A stretch of 39,764 nucleotides of DNA. It comes from Betaproteobacteria bacterium Ga0077526. GTDB lineage: Bacteria; Pseudomonadota; Gammaproteobacteria; Burkholderiales; Ga0077523. Positions within the stretch are counted from its first letter, which is position 1. The number at the start of each line of letters is the position of its first letter. The position numbers and the translations under genes were made by a program. The notes below the pieces were generated by a model that searched no databases, was not told the DNA's origin, and saw only the letters and a program-made list of their open reading frames with translations. Below, piece after piece: positions 8,377 to 18,753 of this stretch. The stretch covers positions 1 through 39,764 of the forward strand of contig LNDV01000011.1 in NCBI GenBank assembly GCA_001464765.1, in the 5' to 3' direction.

Positions 8377-8967
8377 GTGAACCACTGGAAGCCGGTGCCG
8401 CTGGAGCAGGCCAGCCGCCTGCTGAATCACGGGCCCACGGTGCTGGTGACCAGTGCGTCCGGCGGCAGGCGCAACATCATGGCTGCCGCGTGGTCCATGC
8501 CGGTTGAGTTCGTGCCGCCGCGCGTCTCGGTCGTCATCGACAAGAAGACCTTCACCAAGGAACTCGTGGCGAGCGGTGGCGTGTTCGGCCTCTGTATTCC
8601 CGGCGCTGTGCTCATCGATCTCACCTATGCCGTGGGCAGTGTGAGCGGTCGGGAAGTCGACAAGTTCCGCCGCTACGGCATCGAGGCTCGGCCGGGCCCG
8701 GTGCTGGGCGTCCCGGTGCTCGAGGCCGGCTGCTCCGCCTGGATGGAGTGCCGGCTGATCCCCGAAGCCCACACCGAAGACGCCTACGACACGTGCTTTG
8801 CGGAAGTCTTGAGCGCGGCCGCGGACTCGCGGATCTTCCAGGGCGGGCACTGGGAGTGGCGGGAGGACAACCGCGACCTGCACACGATCCACCATCTCGG
8901 GGCCGGGTTGTTCGTGCGCGCCGCCGAGCCGATTCGGGCGAGAGCGCTTCCCGGAAATTCCGCATAG
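8377..8967 (+). CDS. Flavin reductase-like FMN-binding protein
   Basis: A 196-residue protein with the split-barrel flavin reductase pattern: GPTVLVTSASGGRRNIMAAA near the N-terminus, PPRVSVVIDKKTFTKELVAS in the middle, then GGVFGLCIPGAVLIDLTYAVG. Members bind FMN and reduce it with NAD(P)H or use it as a prosthetic group; the ferric/flavin acceptor is not evident. The start is GTG at 8377 (GTG AAC CAC TGG), 7 bases after the stop of the CmcJ-like gene. It could supply reducing power or a flavin to the neighbouring oxidoreductase, which is an inference from position only. Confidence 0.85.
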   Translation: MNHWKPVPLEQASRLLNHGPTVLVTSASGGRRNIMAAAWSMPVEFVPPRVSVVIDKKTFTKELVASGGVFGLCIPGAVLIDLTYAVGSVSGREVDKFRRYGIEARPGPVLGVPVLEAGCSAWMECRLIPEAHTEDAYDTCFAEVLSAAADSRIFQGGHWEWREDNRDLHTIHHLGAGLFVRAAEPIRARALPGNSA

Positions 8968-9068
8968 CCTGAGCGGATCGCATGGCGGCGCGCGCGGGAC
9001 CTTGCGCTATGCTTCCGGGCTGAGCGGGGTTGTCCGACTCCGCGAGATCACCACTCCGGGAGGGGACC

Positions 9069-10217
9069 GTGGCGCAGGACGTGGATCCGGTCAAGACGGC
9101 CAGGATGTTCGAGTTCTTCGTGCAGAAGGTCTGGCCGATGCAGCGTCGCTTCGTCGGCAGCCGCCTCAAGCGCCGCTGCACGCAATGCGGGGCGTCGGAG
9201 AAGATGCTGACGCTCGACGCCCAGGGCGTGTGCAGCGAGTGCGTGCGACAGAATGCCCAGGGGCTGCCGCCCAAACGGGCTCACGACCAGGCGCTGGAGG
9301 CGGAACTCGCGCAGATCATTGCTTCGGCGCAGGGAGCCGGCGGCGGGCACTACGACGCGCTCATCATGTTCAGCGGCGGCAAGGACAGCACCTACCTCGT
9401 CCAGCGCCTGAAGAACGACCATCCCCGACTTCGCATCCTGGCCTGCACGGTCGACAATGGCTTCATGAGTCCGGTGGCCAAGAGCAATCTGGACGAAGTG
9501 CTGCCCCGCCTCAACATCGACCACGTGTTCATCCGGCCGCGTCGCGAGTTCTACGTGAAGCTGTTCCGCTACACCCTCATGCACCTCAACGCCGAGGGCA
9601 GCTATGGGACGGTGGACTTCAGCGACGGGGAGTTCATGCTCGACTCCGCGCGCAATCTGGCTGCCGAGAAGCAGATCCCGCTGATCATCTGTGGCTACTC
9701 GCGCTATCAGGTGGAGAACGGGCTGGGCTTCCGGCATTTCGAATCTCCGCGGGAACGCGAACGCCAGCCGCGTACCGAGACCGCAGGCCTCAAGCTCGCC
9801 GACATGTTCGACGAGGACGAGCGCAAGCTCTGGTGGCAGGGGCAGACCAACCCCGAGGTGGACGTGCCGCGCCTCCTGTTTCCGCTGTACGCGTGGGACC
9901 TCGAGGAAGAGGAGATCAAGCGCAAGGTGGTGGAGTGGGGCCTCATCAAGGATCGCAACCAGAGCCCGATCGTCACGAACCACCGCCTGATCCCGCTGCT
10001 GGGCGTGGTGGACGTCCACAAGTTCGGCTACAGCAGTTTCGAGAACGAGTTCTGCCGGATGATTCGCGAGGGCAAGGCGGATCGCATCCAGTGGCAGCAC
10101 ACGTTCGAGTTCCTCGAGTACACGTCCCGCACCGGCCTGTTCGTGAAGCCGCTCGTGCTGGACCTGCTGAAGGAACTTGACCTCACCACCGAGGATGTGG
10201 GGGTGCGGTTCGACTGA
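9069..10217 (+). CDS. PP-loop ATPase with N-terminal zinc ribbon (N-acetyl sugar amidotransferase-like)
   Basis: A 382-residue protein. Two Cys pairs (C37-x2-C40 and C55-x2-C58, RCTQCGA and GVCSECVR) form a zinc ribbon. The pyrophosphatase loop SGGKDS is at 102-107, followed by CTVDNGFMSPVAKSN and PLIICGYSRYQ. This is the layout of WbpG/PseA/LegX-type enzymes that adenylate a sugar and transfer nitrogen from glutamine-derived ammonia, but similarity outside the motifs is weak, so tRNA or other substrates are possible. GTG at 9069 has GGGAGGGG upstream and is preferred to the TTG at 9030. It lies 101 bases after the flavin reductase gene on the same strand. Together with the glycosyltransferase at 3441 it could point to surface glycan work, though the genes are separate. 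Confidence 0.8.
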   Translation: MAQDVDPVKTARMFEFFVQKVWPMQRRFVGSRLKRRCTQCGASEKMLTLDAQGVCSECVRQNAQGLPPKRAHDQALEAELAQIIASAQGAGGGHYDALIMFSGGKDSTYLVQRLKNDHPRLRILACTVDNGFMSPVAKSNLDEVLPRLNIDHVFIRPRREFYVKLFRYTLMHLNAEGSYGTVDFSDGEFMLDSARNLAAEKQIPLIICGYSRYQVENGLGFRHFESPRERERQPRTETAGLKLADMFDEDERKLWWQGQTNPEVDVPRLLFPLYAWDLEEEEIKRKVVEWGLIKDRNQSPIVTNHRLIPLLGVVDVHKFGYSSFENEFCRMIREGKADRIQWQHTFEFLEYTSRTGLFVKPLVLDLLKELDLTTEDVGVRFD

Positions 10218-10287
10218 AACGGAGACTCCAGCCAGGGTGGGCGGATGCTACGTTGCTAGACCTGACCCCGGGGTTTAGCGAACCGGC

Positions 10288-11037
10288 CTAGAACGCGAAG
10301 CCCACGCTTGCGGCAAGACCCGAGTAGTCCAGGCGAACGTAGTCCGTCCAGCGAGAGCGCGTGTAGAAATACTCTGCCCGAACGAACAGGCCCGATGACC
10401 AGTCGTATCGGGCGCCCACGCCAAATTTCACGGCCTTGGCTGTGTCGTCGACGGATTGGGTGGTGCCGCTCTCGGTATAGCGGCCTTCGCCGTGGATCTG
10501 TCCAAAGGCGAGGCGACCGAAAATGCGTACGTTCTCAGTTACCTCTACAGCAGGGAGCAAAGACACGAACCAAGCGGATTTTGCGCGAATCTCGCCCGAA
10601 ACACTCCCTGAGGAGGCCTCGAAAGTCCGCAGCTTCGAGGGCATGTAGTCGATCTCCAGTCCGAGCAACAGCGGGGTGTCATTCCGGAACTCGACACCCG
10701 CGAACAACAACCCGATAGGGTCAGGGCCGCGTCCGCTCAGGCTCAGCCGGGTCGTGTTCACCTCCACCTGAGTTGTCCCGGTAACTGCAGCGCCCGTTGC
10801 GCCAAGGTAGAAGCGGGCCGCGGGTCGACCGCTGCTGACTGAACCGGAATCCGGCGCCGTGCGGCGGGCGTCCGTCGGCGACGGTGGGCTGTCGTTCGCG
10901 GGACTCGATCTTGTCGGCGACGTCGGCTGTTTCGTTCTGAGGGCTTCGTAGCCACGAGGGGTGCCATAAAACTCTGAGCATCCGGTAAGGGCCATCCCGA
11001 AGAGGATGAGCAAAGACAGACGTTTCCAGGGGTGCAT
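10288..11037 (-). CDS. Outer-membrane beta-barrel lipoprotein
   Basis: A 249-residue protein. The signal peptide ends in the lipobox LTGC (Cys20). A Ser/Thr/Pro-rich linker runs to about residue 72. The rest alternates polar and hydrophobic strands typical of an eight-stranded OmpA/OmpW-like barrel: FYLGATGAAVTG, PIGLLFAGVEFR, LLLGLEIDYMPS, NVRIFGRLAFGQIHG, AVKFGVGARYDWS, LFVRAEYFYTRSRW, and the terminal strand GLAASVGFAF ending in Phe, the usual BAM recognition signal. A barrel that is also lipidated is less usual. Function is unknown; it may be a small porin or adhesin. It is convergent with the PP-loop ATPase gene. Confidence 0.8.
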   Translation of the reverse strand: MHPWKRLSLLILFGMALTGCSEFYGTPRGYEALRTKQPTSPTRSSPANDSPPSPTDARRTAPDSGSVSSGRPAARFYLGATGAAVTGTTQVEVNTTRLSLSGRGPDPIGLLFAGVEFRNDTPLLLGLEIDYMPSKLRTFEASSGSVSGEIRAKSAWFVSLLPAVEVTENVRIFGRLAFGQIHGEGRYTESGTTQSVDDTAKAVKFGVGARYDWSSGLFVRAEYFYTRSRWTDYVRLDYSGLAASVGFAF

Positions 11038-11153
11038 GTTCTCCTCCTCAACTGGTGAATTTGCTGGTGAGTGGTTCCGCTTCTAGGGTGCAACGGGTGC
11101 TAAACGTCGGGACGCGATCGGCACGCTGCAGTGGTGAGTGAGCGACATGATAG

Positions 11154-11183
11154 TCGCGCGAGACGGGATCCATTCTGAGTGCG
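11154..11183. repeat. Short dispersed repeat, TCGCGCGARACGGGRTC type, copy 1
   Basis: The sequence TCGCGCGAGACGGGATCCAT with a following TCTGAG resembles the copy at 14701-14737 (TCGCGCGAAACGGGGTCGAC, later CCGTGAACTCAG). Both lie in intergenic DNA upstream or downstream of unrelated genes. Only two copies were recognised here, this one degraded. Confidence 0.4.
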
Positions 11184-11201
11184 AAAGCCGTCGAGCGTCT
11201 C

Positions 11202-12182
11202 TCACCCCAGCACCGCGCCGCCGCGCGTTTCCAGCAGCTGCCCCGCCTCGCTGACGATCCGCTCGACGACCGCCGCTGCCGGTTCGATTGCATGGATGAT
11301 TCCGGCGGCTTCGCCGAACCACACCGCGGTGTTCTCGGGGTCGCCAGCCAGGAATGCCTCGCGGTATCGCTGTGCCTCGATGTCCAGGTTTTTCCGCAAT
11401 TCGTCTTCGCGGCCGTGCCACCGGTCGGTGAAGGTGTTGCGACGGATGCGGGCAGTGAAGCCAGCCGGCCAGGAGAGTCGGCGGGCGATGTCGGGGACGG
11501 TCGTGCGGAGGGTGCTGTCGCCGTCGCTGGAGAGAATGGCCTCGAGGTGGCGAGGCTTGACCAAGGCCTCGTTCGTCGCCCACAGACGGGTCCCCACCAG
11601 GACGCCGTCGGCTCCCAGCATGAGCGCCGCGGCAAGTCCGCGCCCGTCTGCGATGCCGCCCGCGGCGAGCAGCAGGGTGGTCGGAGACTTCGCGTTCAGG
11701 TAGTCCGCTACCTCGGGCACGAACGATAGCGTGCCGCGTAGTGCGCCGTGCCCGCCGGCCTCCGCGCCCTGGGCGACGATGACGTCCGCGCCGGCTTCCA
11801 GGGCGTCCGCCACGTGGGTCAGGTTCTGGCACTGGCAGATGAGCCTGGCGCCGGCCTTCCGGATGTCGTCCGCGAACGGCCGCGGGTCACCGAAGGACAG
11901 CATTACGGCAGTCGGTCGCCGTGCGAGCACCTGGGCGAGCACGGCCGGGTTCTTCTGCATCGACCATGTGATGAAGCCGACGCCGATTCGCTGATCGCCC
12001 GCGGCATCGAGTTGTTCGTCAAGCCACTCCGGGTCTCCGTAGCCGCCGCCGATCAATCCCAGACCGCCCGCTCGACCGACCGCCGCGGCGAGTGCGCCGC
12101 CGGCCGCGAAGCCCATGGGGGCCAATGCGATCGGGTGTTCGAGTGCGAATTCACGGGTGAATCGTGTGGTGACGGTGGCCAT
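11202..12182 (-). CDS. Nitronate monooxygenase / 2-nitropropane dioxygenase-like flavoprotein
   Basis: A 326-residue TIM-barrel FMN protein. Family marks are PIALAPMGFAAGGALAAAV, GGLGLIGGGYGDPEW, VGFITWSM, then VIVAQGAEAGGHGA (flavin phosphate and catalytic His region), LLAAGGIADGRGLAAALMLG and ADGVLVGTRLWATNEA. Members oxidise propionate-3-nitronate or related nitronates with O2. ATG at 12182 has GGAG 8 bases upstream; an in-frame upstream start at 12320 would add 46 unrelated residues. It is divergent from the EamA exporter gene at 12335. Confidence 0.87.
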   Translation of the reverse strand: MATVTTRFTREFALEHPIALAPMGFAAGGALAAAVGRAGGLGLIGGGYGDPEWLDEQLDAAGDQRIGVGFITWSMQKNPAVLAQVLARRPTAVMLSFGDPRPFADDIRKAGARLICQCQNLTHVADALEAGADVIVAQGAEAGGHGALRGTLSFVPEVADYLNAKSPTTLLLAAGGIADGRGLAAALMLGADGVLVGTRLWATNEALVKPRHLEAILSSDGDSTLRTTVPDIARRLSWPAGFTARIRRNTFTDRWHGREDELRKNLDIEAQRYREAFLAGDPENTAVWFGEAAGIIHAIEPAAAVVERIVSEAGQLLETRGGAVLG

Positions 12183-12334
12183 GGTGGACTCCGGTTGGCA
12201 TGCACCGATTTTGATCGCATCGCCGGTACGCTGACAAACGAATTCGACCGCAGCGATCTCGTCGTTGCCGCACCAGCAGCGGCGCCCTCGGCTGCTATGC
12301 TCGCGCCTCCTTACCTCCACACCGGTTGCAATCG

Positions 12335-13237
12335 ATGTCCGCGACGATCGCGCTGCAGTACGCCGCCATGTGCCTCATCTGGGGCCTGTCGTGGATCGCG
12401 GTGAAGACAGGAGTCGAGGCGGTGCCGCCGCTCTTCTTCGCGGCTGCGAGATTCCTCATGGCGGGTGCCTTGATGGCGGCGATGGTGCGGTGGCGCGGAA
12501 TGCGGATCCCACCGGGCCTGCCGTGGAGGCGGGTTCTCCTTGCCGGCGTGCTCATCAATACCGGCTGCTACGCGACCATGTTCTGGGGCCTTCAGTTCGT
12601 TCCCTCCGGGTTTGCGGCGGTCATCAACCTGTCCCTGATGCCGATTGCGCTGTTCTCGCTGGGTATGCTCTTCGGCCAGGAGCGTTTTACGAAGGGGCGG
12701 GTCGTTGCCATCGCGCTTGGCGTGGTCGGTCTGCTCTTGCTGATGCGGGAGCGCCTCGCCGTCGAGTTGTCGCCGATGGCGGTACCGGGCGCGATCGCCG
12801 TGATCGCCTCGACGTTTTCCTATGCGTTGGGGTCCGTGCTGTCGAAGCCGCTGCTCGCGCGGATGCCGTCTCTCGCGTTGGCGTCGGTGCACAACGTGGT
12901 GGGTGGCGTCGGTCTCGCGTTGCTCTCGCTGGCGTTCGAGGATGTCGGCGTCGCCACTTTCCGGGCCTTCTTCTCTGCGCCGGTGCTGACGAGCTATGCC
13001 TTCCTGGTGCTATGCGGATCGCTGATCGCATTCACGGTCTATCTCAAGCTTCTGCGCGACTGGGGACCGTACAAGGCGGGAACCTATGCTTTCGTGTCGC
13101 CGATCATCGCGGTTGCGGTCGGGATGGCGTGGGCCGGGGAGCGCTACTCCGCGTTCGAGCTGGTCGGTGGCGTTCTGATGCTCGTCGCCGTTGCCATGAG
13201 TCTCCGGCCGGCACGGGCTGCTCGCGACACTGCGTGA
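12335..13237 (+). CDS. EamA/DMT-superfamily transporter
   Basis: A 300-residue inner-membrane protein with two EamA repeats and about ten hydrophobic segments. The first repeat begins MCLIWGLSWIAVKTG, with RFLMAGALMAAM and PSGFAAVINLSLMPI. The second covers AVIASTFSYALGSVLSKPLL to YAFVSPIIAVAVGMAW. Substrates in the family are metabolites such as amino acids, nucleobases or polyamines; none can be assigned. ATG at 12335 was chosen; a TTG three codons upstream is possible and neither has a strong ribosome site. It converges on the decarboxylase gene with 12 bases between stops. Confidence 0.87.
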   Translation: MSATIALQYAAMCLIWGLSWIAVKTGVEAVPPLFFAAARFLMAGALMAAMVRWRGMRIPPGLPWRRVLLAGVLINTGCYATMFWGLQFVPSGFAAVINLSLMPIALFSLGMLFGQERFTKGRVVAIALGVVGLLLLMRERLAVELSPMAVPGAIAVIASTFSYALGSVLSKPLLARMPSLALASVHNVVGGVGLALLSLAFEDVGVATFRAFFSAPVLTSYAFLVLCGSLIAFTVYLKLLRDWGPYKAGTYAFVSPIIAVAVGMAWAGERYSAFELVGGVLMLVAVAMSLRPARAARDTA

Positions 13238-13249
13238 GCACGCCAGGTG

Positions 13250-14665
13250 TCAGCGCGCGGAAACGGCCAACTCCGCCAGCCGATCCAGAATCAGATCCAC
13301 GTCCGCCTCGGTCGTCCGGAGGTTCATGAAGCACGCGCGCAGGCCCTTTCGACCTTTGACCGACGAAGGGCCGAGAAAACCGGTGCCGCTGTCCAGCAGC
13401 GCCTGCAGCGTGCGGCGATTGCCGGCGTCGTCGAGCCCACTCAGGCGGAAACACACGCAGTTGAACGTCACCGGGGCGAGCAGTTCGAAGCCCGACCGTG
13501 CCTGAATCTGCTCGCCCATGTACGTCGCGAGATCGTGCATGCGCTCGATCACACCGGTGAAGGCGCGGGCCCCGAAGTGCTTCAGCGACCACCACACCTT
13601 GAGCGCCTTGAACGCCCGTGACAGCTGCGGACCCTGATTGGCGAAATCGACGAGGTCCGGGTCGTCGGACATGGTCAGATAGCTCGGCGATGCACTGAAG
13701 GCATGGCGCAGGTTCCGACGGTCGCGCACGAGCACGCACCCGGCCTCGTACGCGCAGAACAAGAACTTGTGCGGGTCCAGTGAGACCGAGTCGGCCTGAC
13801 CAATGGCGGACATTGCCTCCCGGAAGCGAGGGCTCAAGGCCGCAAGGGCACCATAGGCACCATCGACATGGAGCCACAGTCCCTGCGCTCGGCAAAGTGT
13901 GGCGATGTCGACTATCGGGTCGATGGCGCCTGTCGTGACGGTGCCGGCATTGGCCACGACGCAGAACGGTCGCAGGCCGGCAGCACGGTCGTCAGCGATG
14001 GACTGGTCGAGCAGATCGAGCCGGATGCGGAAGTGCTCATCCGTCGGAATGCGGCGCAGGTGGCGAGTGCCGAGGCCCAGCATCGACACCGCCTTGTCGA
14101 CGCTCGAGTGCGTCTCTTCCGACGTGTAGAGCACCAGCGGGGCACTACCGCCCTGCAGCCCTTCAGTGCGGGCGCGATCCCCCAATGCGTGGTCGCGCGC
14201 GGCCGTGAGTCCTACGAAGTTGGCCATTGACCCGCCGCTGGTGAGGATGCCGCTCGCGGAGGCCGGCAGGCCGAAGAGGTCCGCGAACCACCGCAGCACG
14301 GCCTGCTCGACGGCGTTTGCGGCGGGAGACAGGTGCCACAGATTGCAGTTCTGATTGAGGAGTGCCGCTGCGTGATCGGCATAGGGCGACAAATCATTGG
14401 GCGAAGGCTGCACGTAGGGCAGGAATCGCGGATGGGCCGTGTGGGTGGAGTTCGGGACGATCACGCGCTCCAGTTCCTCGAACAGAGCTTCCAGGGATTG
14501 CCCGTTGTCGGGAAGGGGCGCCGCGATGATCCCGCGCAGTGCTTCCCGGTCGATCGGCGGATACACGGGCAGGGACGCGAGGGTCTCCTGATAGCGGTGA
14601 GTGAAGGCCGCGAGCCATTCCGCGGCTTCCCGGTGCTGTTCGGGGGTGAAGAGGAGTTGTGACAT
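13250..14665 (-). CDS. Pyridoxal-phosphate-dependent group II decarboxylase
   Basis: A 471-residue fold-type I PLP enzyme close to aromatic-L-amino-acid, tyrosine and related decarboxylases. Visible residues are TSGGSMAN (about 142), His186 in EETHSSVDKA for cofactor stacking, HVDGAYG (Asp268 binding the pyridine nitrogen), and SLDPHKFLF with Lys300 forming the internal aldimine. The N-terminal HTAHPRFLPYV and LWHLSPAANAVE match the substrate-channel region of the family. It would convert an amino acid to its amine and CO2; the substrate is uncertain. ATG at 14665 is used; an in-frame ATG at 14725 would add 20 residues derived from a repeat-like sequence. The same frame stays open far upstream antisense to katG, which is meaningless. 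Confidence 0.88.
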   Translation of the reverse strand: MSQLLFTPEQHREAAEWLAAFTHRYQETLASLPVYPPIDREALRGIIAAPLPDNGQSLEALFEELERVIVPNSTHTAHPRFLPYVQPSPNDLSPYADHAAALLNQNCNLWHLSPAANAVEQAVLRWFADLFGLPASASGILTSGGSMANFVGLTAARDHALGDRARTEGLQGGSAPLVLYTSEETHSSVDKAVSMLGLGTRHLRRIPTDEHFRIRLDLLDQSIADDRAAGLRPFCVVANAGTVTTGAIDPIVDIATLCRAQGLWLHVDGAYGALAALSPRFREAMSAIGQADSVSLDPHKFLFCAYEAGCVLVRDRRNLRHAFSASPSYLTMSDDPDLVDFANQGPQLSRAFKALKVWWSLKHFGARAFTGVIERMHDLATYMGEQIQARSGFELLAPVTFNCVCFRLSGLDDAGNRRTLQALLDSGTGFLGPSSVKGRKGLRACFMNLRTTEADVDLILDRLAELAVSAR

Positions 14666-14700
14666 GTCGGATTCGAACTCGTCTGCAGGGATGGCGATTG

Positions 14701-17149
<2,449 letters not shown>

Positions 17150-17158
17150 AGTTCCTTT

Positions 17159-17186
17159 GCCGCGCCGATCACGAAGTCGGCGCGGC
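17159..17186 (+). terminator. Hairpin downstream of katG
   Basis: A perfect 10-bp stem, GCCGCGCCGA against TCGGCGCGGC, with an 8-base loop, starts 10 bases after the katG stop. There is no T-tract, so intrinsic termination is uncertain; it may protect the 3' end of the transcript. Confidence 0.5.
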
Positions 17187-17216
17187 CGCCATCACTGCGA
17201 TGCTGTTTCGCCCTCC

Positions 17217-17293
17217 GTAGCCCGGACTCCGTCCGGGTGAATATCCGCGTCGCGTCTCCGTTTGTGGTGGCCCCCGGGCGGAGCCCGGGCTAC
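17217..17293. repeat. Inverted pair of REP hairpins with GTAG heads
   Basis: Two 21-base elements face each other: 17217-17237 (GTAGCCCGGACTCCGTCCGG plus G) and 17273-17293, whose reverse complement starts GTAGCCCGGGCTCCGCCCGG. Each is itself a CCCGG...CCGGG hairpin, and together they form a BIME-like pair 35 bases apart. The GTAG head is typical of REPs mobilised by RAYT-type transposases. The pair lies between the convergent stops of katG and sbtB. Confidence 0.75.
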
Positions 17294-17321
17294 CTGTTCG
17301 TTTGATTGCGCCTCTCTTCCG

Positions 17322-17615
17322 TCAGTGCCGCAGCCACTGCGCATCGCTCACCAGACACATTCCGCCGAAGCGTTCCAGCAGCGGTCGCAGATCTTCCACC
17401 AGGGCCTGAGCGATTGCGGGATCACTGGCGACGAGAATCGCGGCATTGCTGAACTCGCCCACGATGCCGTCGCCGCTCTGCACACCGCGGTGCCCTTTGC
17501 CCGACAGGCCGCGCATCACGGTGTAGCCGCCGGGGTCGTGGCGATCGACCAGGGCGAGAACCTCGCGCAGCACGTGCTCGGGTACGACGATTTCGATGCG
17601 CTTGACCGGTGTCAT
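17322..17615 (-). CDS. sbtB: P-II-like regulator of bicarbonate transport (SbtB-like)
   Basis: A 97-residue protein with a PII-type alpha/beta pattern: KRIEIVVPEHVLREVLALVD at the start, GYTVMRGLSGKGHRGVQ in the T-loop region, then NAAILVASDPAIAQALVEDL and the tail GGMCLVSDAQWLRH. It ends with Cys and lacks the long classical PII T-loop, as in SbtB-type proteins. In cyanobacteria SbtB binds adenine nucleotides and controls the bicarbonate transporter SbtA. Here it begins 4 bases after the sbtA stop, so both form one operon. ATG at 17615 is the natural start; the longer frame from 17807 only overlaps sbtA. Confidence 0.8.
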   Translation of the reverse strand: MTPVKRIEIVVPEHVLREVLALVDRHDPGGYTVMRGLSGKGHRGVQSGDGIVGEFSNAAILVASDPAIAQALVEDLRPLLERFGGMCLVSDAQWLRH

Positions 17616-17619
17616 GTCG

Positions 17620-18606
17620 TCAGCTCCAGAAACGGGACAGGGCGCCGTGGTAGAGAGGAATGCCCACGACGATGTTGAAAGGGAAGGTGACCACCAGCGA
17701 CATGCCGAAGTAGAGGCTGGCATTGGCCTCGGGAATCGCGTAGCGCACGACGGCGGGGACCACGATGTAGGACGCGCTCGCGGCAAGGACCGAGAGCAGG
17801 AAGGCATCGCGAAGACTCAGCCCGAACGACTTCGCGAGCATGGCGGCGAGCGCGGCGTTGATCAGCGGCGCCGCAAGGCCGAAAGCCGTCAGGAACGCGC
17901 GGTTCTCGCGCAGATCCCGGGCCCGCGCTGCCACGAGAAGTCCCATATCCAGCAGGAAGAACGCGAGGATTCCCTTCTGCAGGGCGGTGAAGGGCTCCAG
18001 CACCTTCTTGCCGGAGTCACCCGTGATAAAGCCGACGAGCAGGCTGCCGATCAGCAGCAGGTGCGCGCCGTCGGTGAAGGCTTCGTGCAGCACCTTGCCG
18101 AGCTTGACCGGGCCAGCCGGTCTGCCACCGGCGGCGGCTGCCTGACGAGTCCGCACCATGTTCGCGAGCAGCACGGCCATGATGATCGCCGGCGATTCCA
18201 TGATCACGAGGGCGACCGCCATGTGACCGCCGACGAGCAGACCCTGTCGCTCCGCGAAGCCGCTTGCCGTGATGAACGTGACAGCACTGACCGAACCGTA
18301 CGTGGCGGCGATGGCGGCGGCATCGAACGCGCTAAGTCTCGTGCGCAGAACACCGAACGACCACGCTGGAATCACGAAGGCGAGCACGATGGCGCCGAGC
18401 AGCGCCCAGCCCATCGCCGAGGTGAATCCCGTGGCCGCCATGCTGACGCCACCCTTGAAGCCGATGACGAGCAGGAGGTACAGCGACAGGAACTTGGCGA
18501 TGGCAGGCGGGATTTCCAGGTTGGATCGAAGCGCCCCTGCGGCAAGGCCGAAGAAGAAGAACAGGATCGCGGGATCCATCAGGCTGGACAGCAGTTTGGG
18601 GTCCAT
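17620..18606 (-). CDS. sbtA: Sodium-dependent bicarbonate transport family permease SbtA
   Basis: A 328-residue inner-membrane protein with about ten helices. The SbtA family pattern is clear: PAILFFFFGLAAGALRSNLE, KFLSLYLLLVIGFKGGVSM, AATYGSVSAVTFITASGF, GHMAVALVIMESPAIIM, and ASYIVVPAVVRYAIPEANAS with LYFGMSLVVTFPFNIVVGIP. These proteins take up bicarbonate together with Na+ and feed carbon fixation or anaplerosis. The gene is followed at once by sbtB and is divergent from a LysR regulator, the usual arrangement for a locally regulated uptake system. No carboxysome or RuBisCO genes are in the window. Confidence 0.9.
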   Translation of the reverse strand: MDPKLLSSLMDPAILFFFFGLAAGALRSNLEIPPAIAKFLSLYLLLVIGFKGGVSMAATGFTSAMGWALLGAIVLAFVIPAWSFGVLRTRLSAFDAAAIAATYGSVSAVTFITASGFAERQGLLVGGHMAVALVIMESPAIIMAVLLANMVRTRQAAAAGGRPAGPVKLGKVLHEAFTDGAHLLLIGSLLVGFITGDSGKKVLEPFTALQKGILAFFLLDMGLLVAARARDLRENRAFLTAFGLAAPLINAALAAMLAKSFGLSLRDAFLLSVLAASASYIVVPAVVRYAIPEANASLYFGMSLVVTFPFNIVVGIPLYHGALSRFWS

Positions 18607-18704
18607 GGATGTCTCTTTTGCGGGGCGGCGGGCGCGGTCGGGCGGGGTGCGTTCGCCAGCGGGTTGCTAGACGGCGCGCATTCTGAGTCCCGCGTTTCCT
18701 TGCA

Positions 18705-18748
18705 TCCAGTACAAGTATTGAATCTTTTCGTTCGTTCCAGTAGAACGA
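18705..18748. promoter_or_regulatory. Direct and inverted repeats in the sbtA-lysR divergent region
   Basis: TCCAGTACAA at 18705-18714 and TCCAGTAGAA at 18736-18745 are direct repeats exactly 31 bases apart, about three helical turns. The second overlaps a perfect inverted repeat TCGTTC-N5-GAACGA (18732-18748). LysR proteins typically bind two sites on one face of the DNA in such a divergent region and repress their own gene. The inverted repeat ends 5 bases before the lysR ATG, which would suit autorepression. Binding is inferred, not shown. Confidence 0.5.
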
Positions 18749-18753
18749 CGCCC

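Noticed and set aside
17596..18753. N-terminal extension of the LysR gene
   Set aside because: It is antisense to sbtA and would precede a complete LysR DNA-binding domain.
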